From positions 2,413,001 through 2,477,000 of the forward strand of contig NC_092201.1 of the NCBI RefSeq assembly GCF_043641665.1: a stretch of DNA of 64,000 nucleotides. The letters are read 5' to 3'. The stretch is from Enoplosus armatus (taxonomy: Eukaryota; Chordata; Actinopteri; Centrarchiformes; Enoplosidae). Both the position numbers and the translations under genes were made by a program. Position 1 is the first letter of the stretch; each line of letters starts with the position of its first letter. Positions 34,452 through 46,439 of the stretch are shown one piece after another. Below the pieces are notes generated by a model. It did no database searches. It worked only from the letters and a program-made list of their open reading frames with translations, and was not told the DNA's origin.

Positions 34452-36083
34452 AATATTTAATTTTAGACTTTATTTCAGGAAAGTTCTTGTACGGCTGCAT
34501 GAAAAAGTTTTCCTCAAAGTGAGGTATCAAATTAAGCATTGTTTGGTAACAGCACCAATACCCAGGTGTTGTATTGGCATTTAGATGATGTAAAAACATT
34601 TTATACCTCACCATCTGACTCCATTTCTATTTGCTTACTTTACTGATCCGAAGAATGACTTTGAAAACACTGATCGAGCAATGAATCCGTCACGTTTGTT
34701 TAGTCTGTATATTTATCCAACACGTACTGTAAATGCAGCAACGTGTCTCCTGATTTGGACTGCCGGTTAGAAAACCTCAGCCTCACTGTGGAAGTATCAA
34801 AGAGCCTAGGACTGGCTTACTGTGAGGCTAAACTGGAGCGGCAGGGAAGGTGAAGGATATGAATGGAGGTTAGGAGGTCAGAGGAGGAGGAGGGAGGTGG
34901 GTGATCTGGGGCTGAGGCTGAGAGAGCGAGGGGGGGGGTGGGGAGAAAAAAAAAGAGAGAGAGGGAAAAGAGATATATAGAGCAGAAAGGAGAAGCATGT
35001 ATTCACAGTGTGGCCACAACAGCCTCCAGGTGTCGCTCCAGTTCATTTGGATTTACTTCTTAACTCTTTCAAAACCTTGAAGGAAGTCTCGACTATTTTC
35101 CGAGAAGCAGCTGGTTGAACTCAGGAGCTGACACAACGGCTTCAGTAGACACATAATGGAATATAATATGTTCGGTTCGTGCATCACTCGTACTTACAGG
35201 CAACACTGAGCCGCACCACCGAGTCCTTCTGCAGGGATTTCAGGCTACAACATGCAGGAAAGACGAGTATGTGCACACTTGTGCTTTGGTTTCGTGCTGC
35301 ATTATTTCTGCAATTTCTGCATTCAGTGGTTGCAGCCTTGCAGCAAATAAGTAAAGACATCACTTACGCCAAATTCAGACTATACGATATCGGCCCGACG
35401 TGACCGACGAGGGGCGCTGGGAGCGAAAATAACCATGAAGGGTTCAAGGCTGCGATTGGTCGATCCAATGTGAAGTCTGCCAGGTTTCTTGACAAAGAAT
35501 ATATGACTGTGATCGCCTGATCTGAAACTGGACCATCTCAAAAGACAAAAGTATTGAGCAGTCTGATCACGAGATGAAAAGGCTACTTCAGGTCAGGAAG
35601 CCGAACAGTTTAAACCGACCGTCTCCTGAAGTTTATGTCTCCTGCTGCAGGAAGACACTTATCGCCGTTTACAGTAAACAACATCTTCTTCTGACACCGA
35701 CAGCTCAGGAAAAACTTCCACTAATAGACAGTGAAGAGAAAAATATAGATGAAAACTGCTGATTATGTAGCTAAACACTTCTAAGGATAAATGGTTCAAC
35801 TAGAAACTTTTAAAACTCTTCAACACAGATAAATTCATTGTTATGTTTGGATACATAAATGCTAAAAACTTGTTTATCCTCCGAGACGCAGCCATTGGCT
35901 CAGAATCGCCCTCTTCAACCAGCCGACTCTCGTCACACAGTGATCCAGTAAAGACTTCCTACAGGAGTTTGAGTTTGAATCCCGACACACTGAACAGCAG
36001 CGGCTGCTGGAGGCCGTTCTGGTAATAATATTCACATGAGGAGCGTTAACGTGTGGATGGAAGTGAGCCGGAGCGACACGCAC

Positions 36084-36218
36084 CTCTGCTGAGTCCGTCG
36101 GGCCCCCTGAGGATCCGGCACTCCTCGATCTGTCCGAACGCAGAGAACATGACCCGGATGTCGTTCTCGTTGCACTTCTTCGACACCATGCCGATGAACA
36201 ACTTCCTGTCTTCCACCG
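36084..36218 (-). CDS. celf2: CELF2 exon: first half of RRM2
   Basis: 135 nt, acceptor tggctctgcag, donor AGAG/gtgcgt. After completing a split Ala codon it encodes [28 protein letters not shown] and [22 protein letters not shown] is the RNP2 motif of RRM2, and the first helix ([12 protein letters not shown]) and strand (IEECRILRG) follow. Human CELF2 has FSPFG and CELF1 FSSFG (from memory); Ala here is a mild change in the helix-strand turn. The 135-nt length equals the mammalian exon. As a multiple of three in phase 1/1 it could be skipped without a frameshift, removing RNP2. Confidence 0.97.
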
Positions 36219-36256
36219 CTGCAGAGCCAAGAAGAAGAAGAAGAAGAAGAAGAAGG
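36219..36256 (-). promoter_or_regulatory. (CUU)n polypyrimidine tract
   Basis: Plus-strand AAG repeats at 36229-36256 are CUU repeats in sense, 10 nt upstream of the exon at 36218. They form the polypyrimidine tract of this acceptor. Confidence 0.85.
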
Positions 36257-36374
36257 AAACGGTGTGAATGGAGGACTTCACTTTACAGCTTTACTTTATA
36301 GAGCTAAGTATTTGTTGTGTTTCTTTTATGCGGTATTTTCTGGGAATTTTGCATTAATTTACTTACTTTTTTAA

Positions 36375-36653
36375 AGGAATTTTAGACATTTTGGGAAATT
36401 TGCTTATGTAGTTTCTTGCCAAGAGTTAGACGAGAAGATTGAACCACAACAAGACATAAGGTGTTAATTAGTGAGCTTTAGAGGTGCTGGTAGATGCTTT
36501 TACTTTTGTACAGATCCAGGCTAGCTGTTTCCCTCTGTTTCCAGTCTTTGTGCTATGCTACGCTAACCAGCAGCAGCTAACCATATTTACTGCACCGACA
36601 AACATGAGAGCGGTATCCATCTTCTCGTCTAACTAAGCTGGTGAGCTATTCCT
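36375..36653. mobile_element. TTAA-flanked MITE-like element, copy 1 (complete)
   Basis: Flanked by TTAA at 36371-36374 and 36654-36657. The ends are AGGAAT and ATTCCT. The inner arms GTTAGACGAGAAGAT (36425-36439) and ATCTTCTCGTCTAAC (36619-36633) are exact reverse complements. The interior includes TTAGTGAGCTTTAGAGGTGC and CAGTCTTTGTGCTATGCTAC, words I know from a very abundant percomorph repeat. The 4-bp TTAA duplication suggests mobilisation by a piggyBac-type transposase. There is no coding capacity. The right half is shared with a second copy at 61893-62028. Confidence 0.8.
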
Positions 36654-37468
36654 TTAATTGCACATCTATCTTTAGCACAGCTTCCCATCCCACTGGATTT
36701 CAGAGTTTATGAAATATAACAACGACAATAAACTGAAAAAAATAAATAAAAGCTCGGTAAGAACAAAGGGAATGAAAAAGAAAAATTAAAAACAAAAGGG
36801 GAAAGAAAAAGACAAAATGGAACAAGACAGAACAAAACACCAACCAGAAGAAAGAGGGAAAGAACGGGAGAAAAAAGATGGGGGAGATGAACACAGACAG
36901 AGTTCATGTATTTCATCATGCCATCTGCGAGGCTCTGATCAATGTCTCATTATCACTTCAACACCGACTGCTTGCTGAGACTCTCCGACTCGTCCTCTCT
37001 CACCCTCTTCCTCCCTCCACCTCTCCTCCTCTTCCTCCTCTACCCTCCTTCCTCCTCCCTCATGGATTCCTCTCGTTCTCCTTTCGCTGACACAATCCCT
37101 CCTCCTCCGCTGCAATCTCGAGGAATGCGAGCCGGCTGCAGGTGACGGGTGTTTCAGAGTGCGAGGTTAAGTGTGAATCAGGCCGAGAGCGAAATCCTCA
37201 TCGCTCGCAGAAACAATATGTGTGTGTGTGTGTTTATTTGTGTTCCCACCACATTCAATGTAATGCTAATCCAATTCATTTTTAATGAGGAAACTGTCAG
37301 CTCTTACCGCGAGGCGAAAGAGATAAGCGGTCTGTTGCACTCTGGGAAATCAATAGCGCACTTGTTTATTTTGCTGTTTGAATTGTTTGTGTGTTTAAAA
37401 AACAAACCGTCGGGATACGCTGCCAAGATAAGTGTTGTTTCAAAAAGCTTTAACTCCTTTGTACACAG

Positions 37469-37470
<2 letters not shown>

Positions 37471-37500
<30 letters not shown>
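37471..37500. repeat. (TG)15 microsatellite
   Basis: Pure 30-nt TG tract; CA in celf2 sense. Confidence 0.97.
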
Positions 37501-37501
<1 letters not shown>

Positions 37502-40112
37502 ATCACTCCAGAGGAAGATTACCACAAGTCTAACAGCAATGTAATTAATTTACTCTGTGTCGATAGAAAAGAAAGAGAGGAGATATCGTTACAATTGACT
37601 GTTTCTGTGTTTTCGGACGAGGCGCGCAGGCAGGCGGGCGGGCGATAAGACTCATAAAGCCGGCTCTGGGATGATCTGGAGTCAGCTTTGCATTCTGGGA
37701 TAAACTGGAGCAGAATTGGCTTCACGCTGAGTTTCAACACATTAAGAGACACCAACAAAAAAACAAAAACAAACCCCCCAAAAAAAACGAAGCACAAAAG
37801 TTTAGTGAAATGAGAAACATTACCAATAATGTTATGTCTCTGTTATACTGTACATCTCTCCATCTCCTCCACTGACTAAACTAATAAACCTCGGAGCAGC
37901 CATTCGTCACTGTTACAGCGCCTCTAACACTGGGTTTATTAAAGGTCATTACCATTAAGTGGATGGATATGTTACGTATGGCCTGCTCCATATTTCACCA
38001 TCCTGGCTGTGAGTAGTGGCTGCTTTATTAAGTTCCACCATCTTTACCCTGACGGTTATGTCTTATAAAGTCGTATTTCGCCATATTTCAGTGGAGCGGA
38101 TGATGGCTTTTATAAGGATTTCTCCCCTGCCTTGCTGGATACTGTCATTTTATTGTATTCCCCGCAGTGGACAGTGATTTAACAGGTGGCTTATGATGCT
38201 ACTCCATCGTCCGTGTGTCAGCCGGAAGGACTCCTCTGTGATGTACAGTTATGGCAAAGCCTCTGCTTTTAATATCTACACACACACACACACACACACG
38301 GGGTTCCTGTAGGTGTCAGGAAAAAAACACACCTTTAAAACTACCTGCAACTGGATTTTAATGGTCATTTCATCCAATCATGGTTTTATTCATTTTCATG
38401 TTCTGCTCAATTACTCAGCTTTAAGGGTCACTTCATCCAAATTGCAAAAACACACATTTTCTCACTTAGCCATGCAAATAATTTCAGTTTTATTTGCCAA
38501 ATCTGCTGCTGAGATTATTGAGCTATATATAAGCAGTGGAAGTGGAATAATCCGCGGACTTTGCTGACATAGATTTTGAACTTTGAAATGAGGAAAGAAG
38601 CAGTCAGCGGTGAGGCCTCTGGACCTGGAAAGACACGCTGCTGTTGTGTTTTTCCAAATGTAGTTTTTTTTGGGGATCTTCATAAAGTTTGATGGGCTGC
38701 AGAATGAATTCACCTCACGCCTCATTTCAGAGGGAAAGGGTCCTGAAAACTGAAGGAACAGCCTAAACAGCCACTTTCAGGTCGTCTGAAAAGGAGAAGC
38801 CTTCATGGTGTCCACCCCATCAGATTCTGTGTAGAACAGTTAGTTTGATTTGGTTTAGTATTGACAGCAACCTGCTGGAAGAGTTTCTAACTCTTGGCCA
38901 CCAAACATGGGCTTTTCATGATCACACAGCGGATAAAACCTAAACTCTGCAGAGGCAGGCGGGAAATTACATTCCGTGTTTCTGTAATTTGGGTGAATTG
39001 ACCCTCGAAACTGAGTAATTGCACAGAACCTTAGAACAGACTCCAGATCAGATTCTGTTTGCATCTCCCGCTAAACTTTAATAACATCGCCTTTTAGTTT
39101 CCAGATCTACCTCGAGTAAATATCATTGAACATATTGAACCTGACAGATTATCTATCGCTGCAACAAAATTCAGACCTTGTGAAATTGTCTTCTGCGTCC
39201 CTGCTTTAACTGTTTTTCTGTCTCTTGTTATATGTAACATGCAGTAGCTATAAGTCAAAATCCTTCTACTTCCTGAGAAACAAGGATTAAGATGTTTCTA
39301 ATGACTCACTCTGCACTTGAGGGTGGATAAACACATTTGATCCAATCAAACATGAAGCCTCCCACCATTTACAGCGACTACTGCTTGACTTCTTGACTTC
39401 TTTAGCTCGTGGGTTGTAGTCCTGTAGGCAGCTGTGGGGTCAAGGGTCGAAGCTGTGTGTTTTCATGCCGGTTTATTTCCAAAAGTTGTTCATTCCTCCC
39501 TCTCAGGTGAGACAGGTGTTGGTGGACGAGGGGGGGTCCCTTTACAGAAGCTAAAGATGCTTGAGTAACGTTTGCTAAACACTGCAGCAGTTTCAGGAAG
39601 TGTTTTCCAACAATGAAACTACATATTTGTGAGCCGTTTTTAAAGATGGTTCCTCCGGTCCACACCGTCCGACAGCTTCCTCGTTAGGAGGAGGAGGAAG
39701 AGGCTCGGTGTAGGAAATCAATTCAGAACTGGATCTGCGATATGTAGTTTGGAAATGGGGAGGAGAGTGCATACAGCATGTTTATATGAGTGAACAGCCA
39801 CAGGGGAGGGGGGGGGGGGGGTTCACCACGAGGCCAAAACCATTCAACTTTCACTGACCTCCTTCAGAAGCACCTTAATAATTCATCACATATAGAAGTA
39901 GATTTATATATATTAGCACCCCCCCCCCATCTCTCTCTCTCTGTTCCTCTCTATGTCTCCCCCTCAAATCCCCCCCCCCCCCCCCCTCAGTCCCTCGTCC
40001 TGTATGCCAGTCAAGCAGCGAGCAAACACATGGGTGAGATAGCTATTACCAAGCAAATTCAAAAAGGCTATTGATGCATGTGTGTGTGATATTGATGCTG
40101 TCTGTCAGTCTG

Positions 40113-40133
40113 TGTGTGTGTGTGTGTGTGTGT
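40113..40133. repeat. (TG)n tract next to the 49-nt exon donor
   Basis: In sense a CA repeat lies about 13-33 nt downstream of the donor of the exon ending at 40146, within reach of hnRNP L-type regulation. Confidence 0.9.
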
Positions 40134-40145
40134 GGGGCCACTCAC

Positions 40146-40194
40146 CGTTAGATTTCTCACTGTCTGCAGGTTTCATCTGAATAGGGTGGTGCAT
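40146..40194 (-). CDS. celf2: CELF2 exon: RRM1-RRM2 junction (49 nt)
   Basis: 49 nt, acceptor gtctctacag, donor AACG/gtgagt. It encodes MHHPIQMKPADSEKSN plus one base of the next Ala codon. The peptide is the end of RRM1 (the HHPIQMKPA strand) and the short linker to RRM2, identical to mammalian CELF2. Both splice sites are strong. The 49-nt microexon-sized length is conserved in the family (from memory), and skipping would shift the frame. The ATG at its start is internal, not an initiator. Confidence 0.97.
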
Positions 40195-41560
40195 CTGTAG
40201 AGACAGGAAAGACAAAACACATTAAAAACCGCACGTACGCTCTTTATTTCAGATTAAATCCAGATATGGTTGAATTCGTTATATGTTTCTGTGCTTGACA
40301 CAAATCTGGATCATCCCTAATACACTTCAGTCCGGAAAGGTGTTGGCACAGCACCTAAAGCGGTCCGGTGCCAATTTGTTAAAAACACCGAAGGCAGAGA
40401 ACAAGAGGGAGAAGACCAACAGCAAGAATAACAAGAGGAAGACCAAGACGACGAAGAATGAGGACAAACACAGTGAAAGAGAAGGAGAACAAGTGTTTCT
40501 GAATACCATGTGCTAACACCAGTTTAGCTAGATAGCTAACAACTAGCCAGCGACTGACACAAACACATGGACTCGTGTGAAGGAACTACCAGCGAGACGG
40601 ACGCATTCCACTCCTTTTCACATCGGCGTAGAACACGTTTCAAACCACCTGCCTCCCGTGAACAAGGCTAGTTATGCACGGCCGCTGCTAGTCATCAAAC
40701 TTTTGGTCGCTGAGGTGGTGGATGGGAAATTAACCTCTGCCTCCACCCCCAGGGTGATTTCAGCAATCCATCTCAAAGGCCCTGGTTTCGTGTTATTAAC
40801 ATGCAATCTGTATCTGGTCACTTGAGACCTTTGAACTTGCCGGGTGTATTTCTTCCTTAATAATGTGACCAAACTGTCCAGCTGTCGCCCGGCTGAGATT
40901 CCATCACAACGTGATCCAGACCGACCTGTTCTGCACAGCTCGCATTTATTCCTCACTCAGAGACAAGACGTCGAGATGCAGATTGCGTGTTTGGACCAGG
41001 TGTAAATGGGGTCTAACGCGTCCTTTTACATTTGTCTTTTGAGGCGCTGGATTATCTCTCTGATGTGCCCGAGAAGCAGTTTAATGGAGCTGAATGATGG
41101 GGTGTGTGTTTTTAAGGTGGTGGGTCTTCTTTTATGGAAAACAAGAAAACACTTCACAGATGAGAAGGCTTTGTCACCTCTCCCTCTCATCCTCCTTCAA
41201 TCTCTCCTCCTCGGTCCCTTTTTTATTCCCTCCATCTCTCTTTCCTTTATGGGAGATTATGTGGCTGTTTGATCTGCGGAGAGACGAATGACAGTGATTC
41301 TCCAAATCTAGCCCGGTATCAATCACACTCCGAGTCAAATACCAGCCGAGAGTGTGTGTGTGTGTGCATAAGTGTGTGTGTCCGTACGAGTGTGTATGTG
41401 CCCTGTCTTACCCATAACGCCCCTGGGCTCAGTCACGCTGTGACAGAAGGCTTTGATCTTCCAATTCTATCACACACCTTTATCCCAACTCTCTCCCTCT
41501 TGCTCTCTTCCTTATCATCCTCACTCTCTGCTTTTTGTTCTGTCTCCCAGACCTGTCCCA

Positions 41561-41562
<2 letters not shown>

Positions 41563-41619
<57 letters not shown>

Positions 41620-41636
41620 ACTCACACACACACACA
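41563..41636. repeat. (CA)n microsatellite with CTCACA interruptions
   Basis: About 74 nt, mostly pure CA; UG in celf2 sense. Confidence 0.97.
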
Positions 41637-42414
41637 GTCTCTCCGTTCAACTGATTCCCTCAAAAATCAATTCAGAAAAACAAAACCATCATTGCAGCAA
41701 AGCAACTAACTGATCACAATACACCCTGAAACAAAACAAATGTCTGCACGGAGAGAAAGAAAGCTCGAAAGACTGAAAGAAAAACTACAGTGAGAAAGAA
41801 AAAGGAAGAAAGGAAAAACAAAATCTACTTCTGTGACATTTGACTTTTGATTTGTGAAGCATTTCAGTCACTCAATCTGCAAACAGTGTGAGGAAAGAAA
41901 AAAGACAAAGAGTGCCATTAGAGAGAAAATGTAAAATTATGAAGGAAGAAAAGAAAGCAAACGTAAGTTGGCTGAAAGCTTTGACTTGCTGGTTGTAAAT
42001 GTACATACAGAAAAACAGAAAAGGGTAAAAAGAAGGGAAGAAACCGCAAAATTCACGATTATTCAATGCTTCATTCTTCATGCAAAAGTCTGAATATAAG
42101 GAAACAAACAAACAAACAAAATGAGAAAGCAAAAGTGAAATTCAGAGAAGTAGTTTGCAGTGCGCATGAGTCGCAAATGTCTGCATGAAGGAAGGAAGAA
42201 AGGAGGGAAAAATGAGGATATAAAGACAAGGAGAGAGACTCAAGAGAGTCAACCATCAAAACATAAAATGAGAAAGACAAAAAGAAATCGGATCAGACGG
42301 AGAAAAAAAAAAGAGGGATGGAAGGAGGGAAGAGGGTCACAGACTGTGGACAGTCAGGAATACTCGATAACCCTTCAGGCGGCAGTCTCAGTATCACTAA
42401 CAGGGACGAGGAGG

Positions 42415-42416
<2 letters not shown>

Positions 42417-42453
<37 letters not shown>
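42417..42453. repeat. (GT)n microsatellite
   Basis: About 37 nt; complementary to the CA tract at 42635-42670, about 180 nt away. Confidence 0.97.
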
Positions 42454-42634
42454 GAAGCCACATCAAAAGAAGGAAAGTCATGTCAAAGCAAACCTGGAAG
42501 TCACATCAAGTCAGTCCTCGTTAATCCATTTCAAAGTCTGTCCTCTAAAGGCAAAGAAACAAAACAAAAAAACAAAAGCCGTGACAGCAACCGCCGTCAT
42601 TCACTCCTGAAAAACACAACCAAAAGCTGCCACG

Positions 42635-42635
42635 T

Positions 42636-42670
<35 letters not shown>
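42635..42670. repeat. (CA)n microsatellite
   Basis: About 36 nt; UG in celf2 sense and the partner of the GT tract at 42417-42453. Confidence 0.97.
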
Positions 42671-42673
<3 letters not shown>

Positions 42674-43781
42674 ACAGAGACTCTGTCTGGTTTTCAGGCG
42701 TCTCCTCCTCAGGTCTGTCTACCCAGAATGCCCAGCGGGCGGCGGCGCTGTCGACATGTTTGATCTCTGCGAGCTCCCGTCGAGACCCACAACGCAAGAC
42801 TCTCCTCCGCTATCCCACAATGCCACAGTGCTGTTTCTGCCTGGCAGGCCCACAGCCGCTGTCTGCCATTCATTATGCGCTCAGCGGGATCCCAGCAAAA
42901 GTACTAAGTCCTCGCTGCGCTCAGGCTCATAAAAAGCACAGAGAACCAAAAACTTCCCTACGTAAAGCCATGTGTGCAGCCGGCGCGATGCTGCGCTGGC
43001 ATTTAGCTTTACAAATGTATCTGTCGAGGCGGTAGGCTGCTTAATCGACTTCCTGTTTACCTGCTACGTCCTCCACGAGAGTTCATTCTTCCTCTTGTCT
43101 CGTTTCTTCTTGAATGTTTAATTGAAGCGGTCCTCACAAGCCACTCTAAACCACGGCATAATGACGTGAAATAAACACAACGAGCAGTTAATGACACGAG
43201 TTAAAGCGAATGTAGATTCCTGATGTTTGATTATTACGTCATGAAAGTTTGTCTGAGCTTTAAGGGGCTTATTATCTGCTTGTAATGCCTCCGCAGCGCA
43301 CTTGAAGTAAAGTGTCACCATTTGTTTTTAATCATTTTTAGAGCACTCGAGTTGCCTTATTACAAACTGCATAGTTCAGTTCTGATTGACTGAGTCACGC
43401 TGGGCGCTGCTGTAAAATACATGATAAATGCACACCTTTGAAAATCGATTAACATTTAATTTACATATTAATGTGCAAACTGAAAGTCACCACTCACACC
43501 GCTAATAATGAGCCGCTAAGCCGCCATGTTGTCCCACCGTTGCTGAGAGTCACCAGTCTGTTTCTGCTGCTCTACAGTAGCTGCAAAGCAATGTTTTATA
43601 TTCATCAGCCTGCTATGAAAGTTTTTACATTTTAATTTATCTGGATTTATAGTTTCTGGAATCAGTGGCGATTGTCTGTTCGTTCACGTCTAAATGAAAT
43701 TTAACTTGAGGGTGAAATTCTCATTCTCTTCTCCTCGGCTCAGTTTACTTTATTGTCGCTGGTTAACAGAGGCTGCTTTAA

Positions 43782-44166
43782 AGCTGCATTCACTGATGTT
43801 TTTGGCCACTTGGGACAGAGAACAACTACACAACAAGCTGACAAACACATAAATGATATTCCCTTATAAAGTTGTTACGTGGCTAAAATGTTAGCGAATC
43901 CTACGTAGCCTACAGGCACATTAGCATCTGTTTTTGAGAAAGATATCTGCCTCTTTAAGGAGCTACATGTTCCACTTTCTTCACCAGCTAGCCGCTAACT
44001 GTGTCTGTCTGCTGTGCAGGTAGCGGACGAAGGACAAACCAGAGCTTCTTGGCTAAAACAAACAGGGTTGATAAGAGACTGAATCACACAGTAAACCAAA
44101 GAGTTGGTGGGCTCTCTGTGGGTCATTCGATTCACCGTCAATATAAAAATATTGAGTAAGTGAGCT
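43782..44166. mobile_element. second TTAA-flanked MITE-like element
   Basis: TTAA at 43778-43781 and 44167-44170 with ends AGCTGCATTCACT and (reverse complement of the right end) AGCTCACTTACTC. The interior (CAGAGCTTCTTGGCTAAAAC, GGGTTGATAAGAGACTGAAT, GTGGGTCATTCGATTCACCG) resembles a repeat I know from percomorph genomes. The inverted termini are short and imperfect. No ORF is present. Confidence 0.5.
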
Positions 44167-44686
44167 TTAATCTGCCTTCGAGCACGGCGAGATTAGCTTG
44201 TCCAATCACCAGAGGGTATTTATGTCAGTAGAAACCTGGATGAGTGAAACCATGAGGTTCACATTACACCAGAGGCAGCCAGGATGGATTTTACGACCTC
44301 CCAGTTATGGGACAGTCTCTTTAATCACCCCTCCTTCCTGGCTGAGGCGAGGTGTCTGTCTGCCCGGTACTCGCTCACCCCCCCTCTTTTCCTTTCAACT
44401 TTCATATCTTTATACCCTCTTCGTGTACAGAGACTCCTGGCAACCTGTCCAGCAATCAAGGGCTCTATGTGCCACTGCCCCCCCCCCATCCTCGGCTGGC
44501 CGTTAAATACCTCCTTTTGGTGTATCGAGTGCAGGAAACCCAACGCTTCCTAAATGTTAACTGCAGCTCCTCTCGCCCGCCGACGTCTTGCCCCGATGCT
44601 TAAAAGGTCAGAGGTCAACTTGTCCCTGAGCCAGAGGACTAACTTGAGGCTCATGCTGGGAATAGGACGAGTGTGTGTTGTGTAAG

Positions 44687-44688
<2 letters not shown>

Positions 44689-44717
<29 letters not shown>
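44689..44717. repeat. (GT)n microsatellite
   Basis: About 29 nt; faces the CA tract at 44861-44893. Confidence 0.96.
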
Positions 44718-44859
44718 CCCTATGCCAGCAGTTGGCACCTTCAAAGCAACAGCCAAGTTCACATGACCAGAGTGTGTGTGCCAAAGACTGGGGAGTGCAC
44801 ATACTGTACGGTACCAAACACCACCCTCTCTCTCTCTATGTCTCTGTCTGTGTCTCTCG

Positions 44860-44860
<1 letters not shown>

Positions 44861-44893
<33 letters not shown>
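44861..44893. repeat. (CA)n microsatellite
   Basis: About 33 nt, followed by degenerate ACAGACACAC copies to 44922; UG in celf2 sense. Confidence 0.96.
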
Positions 44894-44898
<5 letters not shown>

Positions 44899-45030
44899 AC
44901 ATAGACACACAGACACACAGACGCCGACCACACAACCCCCCCTCTCTGAAGGTGTGACGGTGAGCTGCTGGGTCAAAGTCAGACAGATGGCCCTCACAGT
45001 CAGGATTCAATATCAGTGACCGAGACAGTA

Positions 45031-45045
45031 CGACCGACCGACCGA

Positions 45046-45101
<56 letters not shown>
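45031..45101. repeat. compound (CCGA)n-(CA)n microsatellite
   Basis: Four CCGA-type units run into a CA tract of about 55 nt (45046-45101). Confidence 0.96.
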
Positions 45102-45103
<2 letters not shown>

Positions 45104-46196
45104 CCTCTAGACGGAGATCATCGCCGACAACACAAAACACTGACAGCACTTAAAAAACGGGTTAAAATAAAACCCAATCAACACACGGAACAATATATTT
45201 CCACCAATACGATCAGACTGTGAGGCCACACGGTGAAATAAAAAATACAGCATGTTACGGATCAGTTCTGTGCATCTTTTGCTCACATTTCTTAGATAAT
45301 TGTTGGAAAAAGACAACAAAAGAGACACGCAGGCTGTATTTCCTACAGTGGGCACGGTGTTTCCCCGTAATGTGCACTTTGCTACTTGATTTACAGCCAT
45401 AATTACTGTATTTATCCTGCTTCTTTTCTTTGTACTGTGTGTGTACTTTTTACTGGCACTAAACTGTGCATTTCTTCACTTCCTCCTTTCCCTGGTGATG
45501 ATCGAGTTGTTCTGATTCTGATTCCTTTAATAATTTGAATCAGACAGGATGTCTTGAGATTCACATGTGGGTGTGGAGCTGGTGGTGTAGTTTTCCACAT
45601 ACAATCCTCTCAAACAACTTCTGTTAGTTCTGATCCAACTTCCTATGACGTTAGCACACCTGCTACATTGTGGAGGCCTCTAAAACTCTTGGCCTGGTTT
45701 CTGATCATGTACAGTAAACTTCAGGTGTGTTTCCTCTCTCCACACCTCTGCTCACACACACACACACTCTCTCTGTCAACACCTTGATACAGATAGTGTG
45801 ACTTTAATTCTCTCCTTTCAGCAAACAAACGACTATAAATCAAATTGTCCTTTACAATATCCCTCGTCTTAGCGGCGCTGAGCGCACAGTTAGCCTACAT
45901 TATCCCCACTTCATTTAGCTCGGTAAACAATTAACCCAGCGCGCGCGTGTGAGCAGAATGATTGAGGGATTTGGCATTAGCTATGCTGCGTCGCGTCTCC
46001 GCACTAACTACTCTAAGTGTTTAACATAGTTGGCCTGCATTTACAGCCAAACGCCCCCCCCCCCCACCTCCCTTTTCCTTTTCTCTCCCCCCAAAGAATC
46101 AATATGCTTAAACGCTTCCACCAACTCTGAGAGAAAAGAGAGGTTAGGGAAGTTAATTTGAAACAAGCGATTAATATTTCTTTCGTTAAATAAGAG

Positions 46197-46205
46197 CACA
46201 CACAC

Positions 46206-46243
<38 letters not shown>
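46197..46243. repeat. (CA)n microsatellite
   Basis: About 47 nt with one CG interruption; UG in celf2 sense. Confidence 0.96.
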
Positions 46244-46247
<4 letters not shown>

Positions 46248-46390
46248 AGCATCGGCGCATCGATGAGGTTTGCCTTCCTTCAGCCCTGTTTGCGATAGCA
46301 TTTGGGTTTCACTTCAGCAATTACAGCCTTTAATTGAATTGATTTTGATAATGAGCCTCTGTAATGACACCGCTGTGGGAGTGGTTGTGT

Positions 46391-46391
46391 G

Positions 46392-46438
<47 letters not shown>
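46391..46438. repeat. compound (TA)n-(TG)n microsatellite
   Basis: About 14 nt of TA followed by about 34 nt of TG; faces the CA tract at 46197-46243. Confidence 0.96.

Positions 46439-46439
<1 letters not shown>

Larger units (their letters stand above)
30813..36083 (-). other. celf2 intron (5.3 kb)
   Basis: Donor AGAG/gtgcgt and acceptor cctacag. Contains a CA tract (31796-31819), a segment near 32860-33210 related to the element at 6897-7611, a T22 run (34422-34444; poly(A) in sense), GGA tracts (34107-34136) and a conserved-looking block 33200-33500. No exon is recognised. Confidence 0.9.
36219..40145 (-). other. celf2 intron (3.9 kb)
   Basis: Donor AACG/gtgagt and acceptor ctgcag. Contains a TTAA-flanked MITE-like element (36375-36653), a TG tract (37471-37500), a CA tract (38279-38299), a long conserved-looking block (about 37900-38220), and G and C runs (39801-39820, 39970-39987). 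No exon is recognised. Confidence 0.9.

Noticed and set aside
40146..40194. ATG at the start of the 49-nt exon as an alternative translation start
   Set aside because: It is the internal Met of GMHHPIQ, conserved as an internal residue. No promoter or initiation context is evident.
42160..43035. 291-residue plus-strand ORF, the longest in the window
   Set aside because: It is translation of Lys/Arg-rich simple sequence plus TG and CA microsatellites (CVCVC and HTHTH), with no domain and no codon bias of a real exon.
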